Part shown: positions 62,170 to 64,000 of the stretch, in pieces | Layout of the letters: every line of letters starts with the position of its first letter | How positions within the stretch are numbered: position 1 is the stretch's first letter | From: Cryomorphaceae bacterium | Lineage (GTDB): Bacteria > Bacteroidota > Bacteroidia > Flavobacteriales > UBA7430 | DNA: 64,000 bases | Reading direction: 5' to 3' | Assembly (NCBI GenBank): GCA_019649675.1 | Contig: BOWN01000002.1 | Span: 427,704 to 491,703, forward strand | Made by a program: the position numbers and the translations under genes | Notes under the pieces: generated by a model | What the model saw: the letters and a program-made list of their open reading frames with translations, nothing else | Databases searched by the model: none | What the model was told of the DNA's origin: nothing

Positions 62170-64000
62170 ATGAAAAAATGTATTCTAATTATCTTACTAC
62201 TGTTTATAAGTATGTCTCATACATTTGCACAAAACATATTATCAGGAAAAGTAACTAGTCAGAATAATGAAGAACTTATCGGTGTAAATATTTCTGTAAA
62301 AGACATATCGGGGTTAGGAACTAGCACTGACTTTAATGGCAATTTCCAAATCAACTTACAAGAAGGATGTCATGATTTATTATTTCAATACATCGGTTAT
62401 AAAGACCTTCTAAAAAATGTGTGTTTGGAGCAGAACAAAAATCTAAACTTAGATATTTTCCTTGTAGAATCTTCTGAAGTCCTAGGAACCGTGGTGATTT
62501 CAGCGGGTAAATTTGAACAAAAACTAGAAGAAGTAACCGTTTCTATGGATGTGATTAAACCGGCTTTAATAGAAAATAAATCAGCCACCTCATTAGATCG
62601 AACCATGAACCAGTCGCCCTCAGTTCATATTGTAGATGGACAGGCTAATATTCGTAGTGGTAGTGGTTGGAGTTATGGCGCAGGTTCAAGAGTTATGGTG
62701 ATGGTAGATGGTATGCCTCTTATGAATGGCGATCAAGGAGGAGTAGAATGGCAACTAGTACCCATGGAAAACATTTCACAAATTGAGGTCATTAAAGGGG
62801 CCTCATCTGTTTTATTTGGTTCTTCAGCACTCAATGGAACTATAAACATTAGGACAGCCTACCCAACCAATGAACCTATTAATAAACTCATGATTACGCA
62901 TACCGTATATGGTAAACCACGAAGAGAAGGGCTTCACTGGTATAAAGATAATATTCAAGACAGCAATAACTATGCATTTTTACATGCTCATAAAAACAAG
63001 CATTCAGATTTTGTGCTTGGTCTGAATCTATTTAATGATGCTGGTTTTCAAGAGGGTGTAACCAGTAAAAGAGCCAGAATTAATATGAGCAAAACCTTCT
63101 ACTCTAAGAATATTTCAGGTCTTCAATACGGAATAAAAACAAACTTTATGAGGAGTAGAATTGGAGATGGTATTATGTGGATGCACGATTCACTTGCATA
63201 TACTCCATTAGACAATGACCCAGGTTTTTATAATAAGGGGATATGTGATGATTGATCCTTTCATAAGCTACCATAATGAAGAAAAAATATCAAATATATC
63301 ATCAACTCAAGGTACTTTCACAAGTTTTATGGACCATTTGAAAATGAAACTATAGGACAAATTATTTCTACAGACTCGACTACATTTTCTAGAGTAGCAT
63401 ATTCAGATTTTCAGGTACAAAAATCTACAAAGAAGGGCTTTCTTCAACCTCAGGTTATACAATCAGAATTGATCAAGGGTCAGATGAAAACGTGTATGGA
63501 AGTCATATCAATATCAACAACTCACTCTATACACAGGTAGATTACAAAAAAGACCGATTCAACTCTGTCAATTGGGGGCCGTTACGAACACTTTCAAGAT
63601 GCAAGAAATACCATTTCTAGACCTATCTTCCGAGGGGAGCAAACTACAGAGTTGGTTTAGCAACTTTTTAAGAACTTCTTTTGGACAAGGGATCAGATTC
63701 CCATCTATGCTGGAGCGCTATGTCAATTACGAAACAGGACCGATGACTATTTTCCCAAATGAAAACTTAAATCCAGAAACTGGATGGAGTTCTGAATTGG
63801 GAATCAAACAAGTGTTAAAAATTGGCGAATGGAAAGGATTTGTTGACGTTGCAGCCTTCATTATGCAATACAACGACATGATGGAATTCAGCTTCGGAAA
63901 ATGGGGTGCAGATGATGAGGGAGCAACTTTTTGGTTTCGGATTTAAATCTGTCAATATTGGAAATTCAAGAATTCAAGGTGTGGAGGTTTCTGTTGCAGG
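62170..64000 (+). CDS. TonB-dependent receptor, paralogue of the preceding gene; frameshifted and cut by window edge
   Basis: The gene starts 10 bp after the first receptor and has the same architecture: signal peptide ending HTFAQ, regulatory-like domain (GKVTSQNNEELIGVNISVKD, LQEGCHDLLFQYIGYKDLLK), plug (VHIVDGQANIRSGSGWSYGA, VMVDGMPLMNGDQGGVEWQL, IEVIKGASSVLFGSSALNGT) and barrel (FLRTSFGQGIRFPSMLERYV, NENLNPETGWSSELGIKQVL). The plug shares long identical stretches with the first receptor, indicating tandem duplication. Frames change at about 63225, 63320-63560 and 63925. The 3' end lies beyond base 64000. The ligand is unknown. Confidence 0.9.

Overview
The window is 64 kb of AT-rich chromosome from a member of the Bacteroidota, most likely Flavobacteriales. 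The assignment rests on gene content: two type IX secretion (T9SS) C-terminal sorting domains, CarboxypepD_reg-like TonB-dependent receptors, a DUF4290 protein, YtxJ, the gene order rplM-rpsI-rpsB-tsf-pyrH-frr, and promoter-like TAnnTTTG boxes. Almost everything is core chromosome. I see no prophage, insertion sequence, CRISPR array, rRNA or tRNA.

Layout. 0-3 kb: start of proS, an aromatic-rich secreted protein and an OmpP1/FadL-like barrel. 2.7-7 kb: Zn-ribbon protein and NIF3 on the minus strand, then lpxK and a T9SS-exported LVIVD-repeat protein on the plus strand. 7-16 kb: gatB, a TlpA-like lipoprotein, lpxH, gap, lipA, a lipoprotein-ytxJ pair, ung, rmuC and an rlmB-type methyltransferase. 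15.8-25.6 kb (minus strand): bacterial nitric oxide synthase, a UbiD-family decarboxylase, dnaJ-grpE, a TlpA protein, murA, DUF4290 and a UvrD/PcrA helicase. 25.9-35 kb: a 1287-residue T9SS type B protein, kdtA and a barrel protein, an M20 dipeptidase and a putative porin. 35-45 kb: clpP, tig, a small barrel protein, fbp, mfd, a fatty-acid desaturase. 43.8-53 kb (minus strand): sucB-sucA, a broken small ORF, a polyprenyl diphosphate synthase, rfbA, an RND exporter. 52.5-56.6 kb: frr, pyrH, tsf, rpsB, rpsI, rplM. 56.8-64 kb: kbl, gdhA, and two tandem TonB-dependent receptors, the second cut by the window edge.

How the genes work together. Lipid A/Kdo synthesis (lpxK, lpxH, kdtA), peptidoglycan synthesis (murA), the TCA step catalysed by 2-oxoglutarate dehydrogenase with its lipoylation enzyme (sucAB, lipA), central carbon and nitrogen metabolism (gap, fbp, gdhA, kbl), translation and protein folding (gatB, ribosomal proteins, tsf, frr, tig, dnaJ, grpE, clpP) and DNA repair (ung, rmuC, uvrD, mfd) are all represented. 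Secreted and outer-membrane proteins are interspersed.

Quality caveat. About 21 genes, including ones expected to be essential (frr, lpxK, kdtA, sucA, tig), are split by frameshifts. Where I could trace the break, restoring one base, usually in a short homopolymer, normally repairs the frame, and the breaks cluster in patches between clean multi-kilobase stretches. I therefore annotate them as whole genes with probable sequencing or assembly errors, not as pseudogenes. The items most worth a second look are the nitric oxide synthase, a perfect 13-bp terminator-like hairpin inside the ytxJ coding sequence, and the aromatic low-complexity secreted protein at 197-1168.
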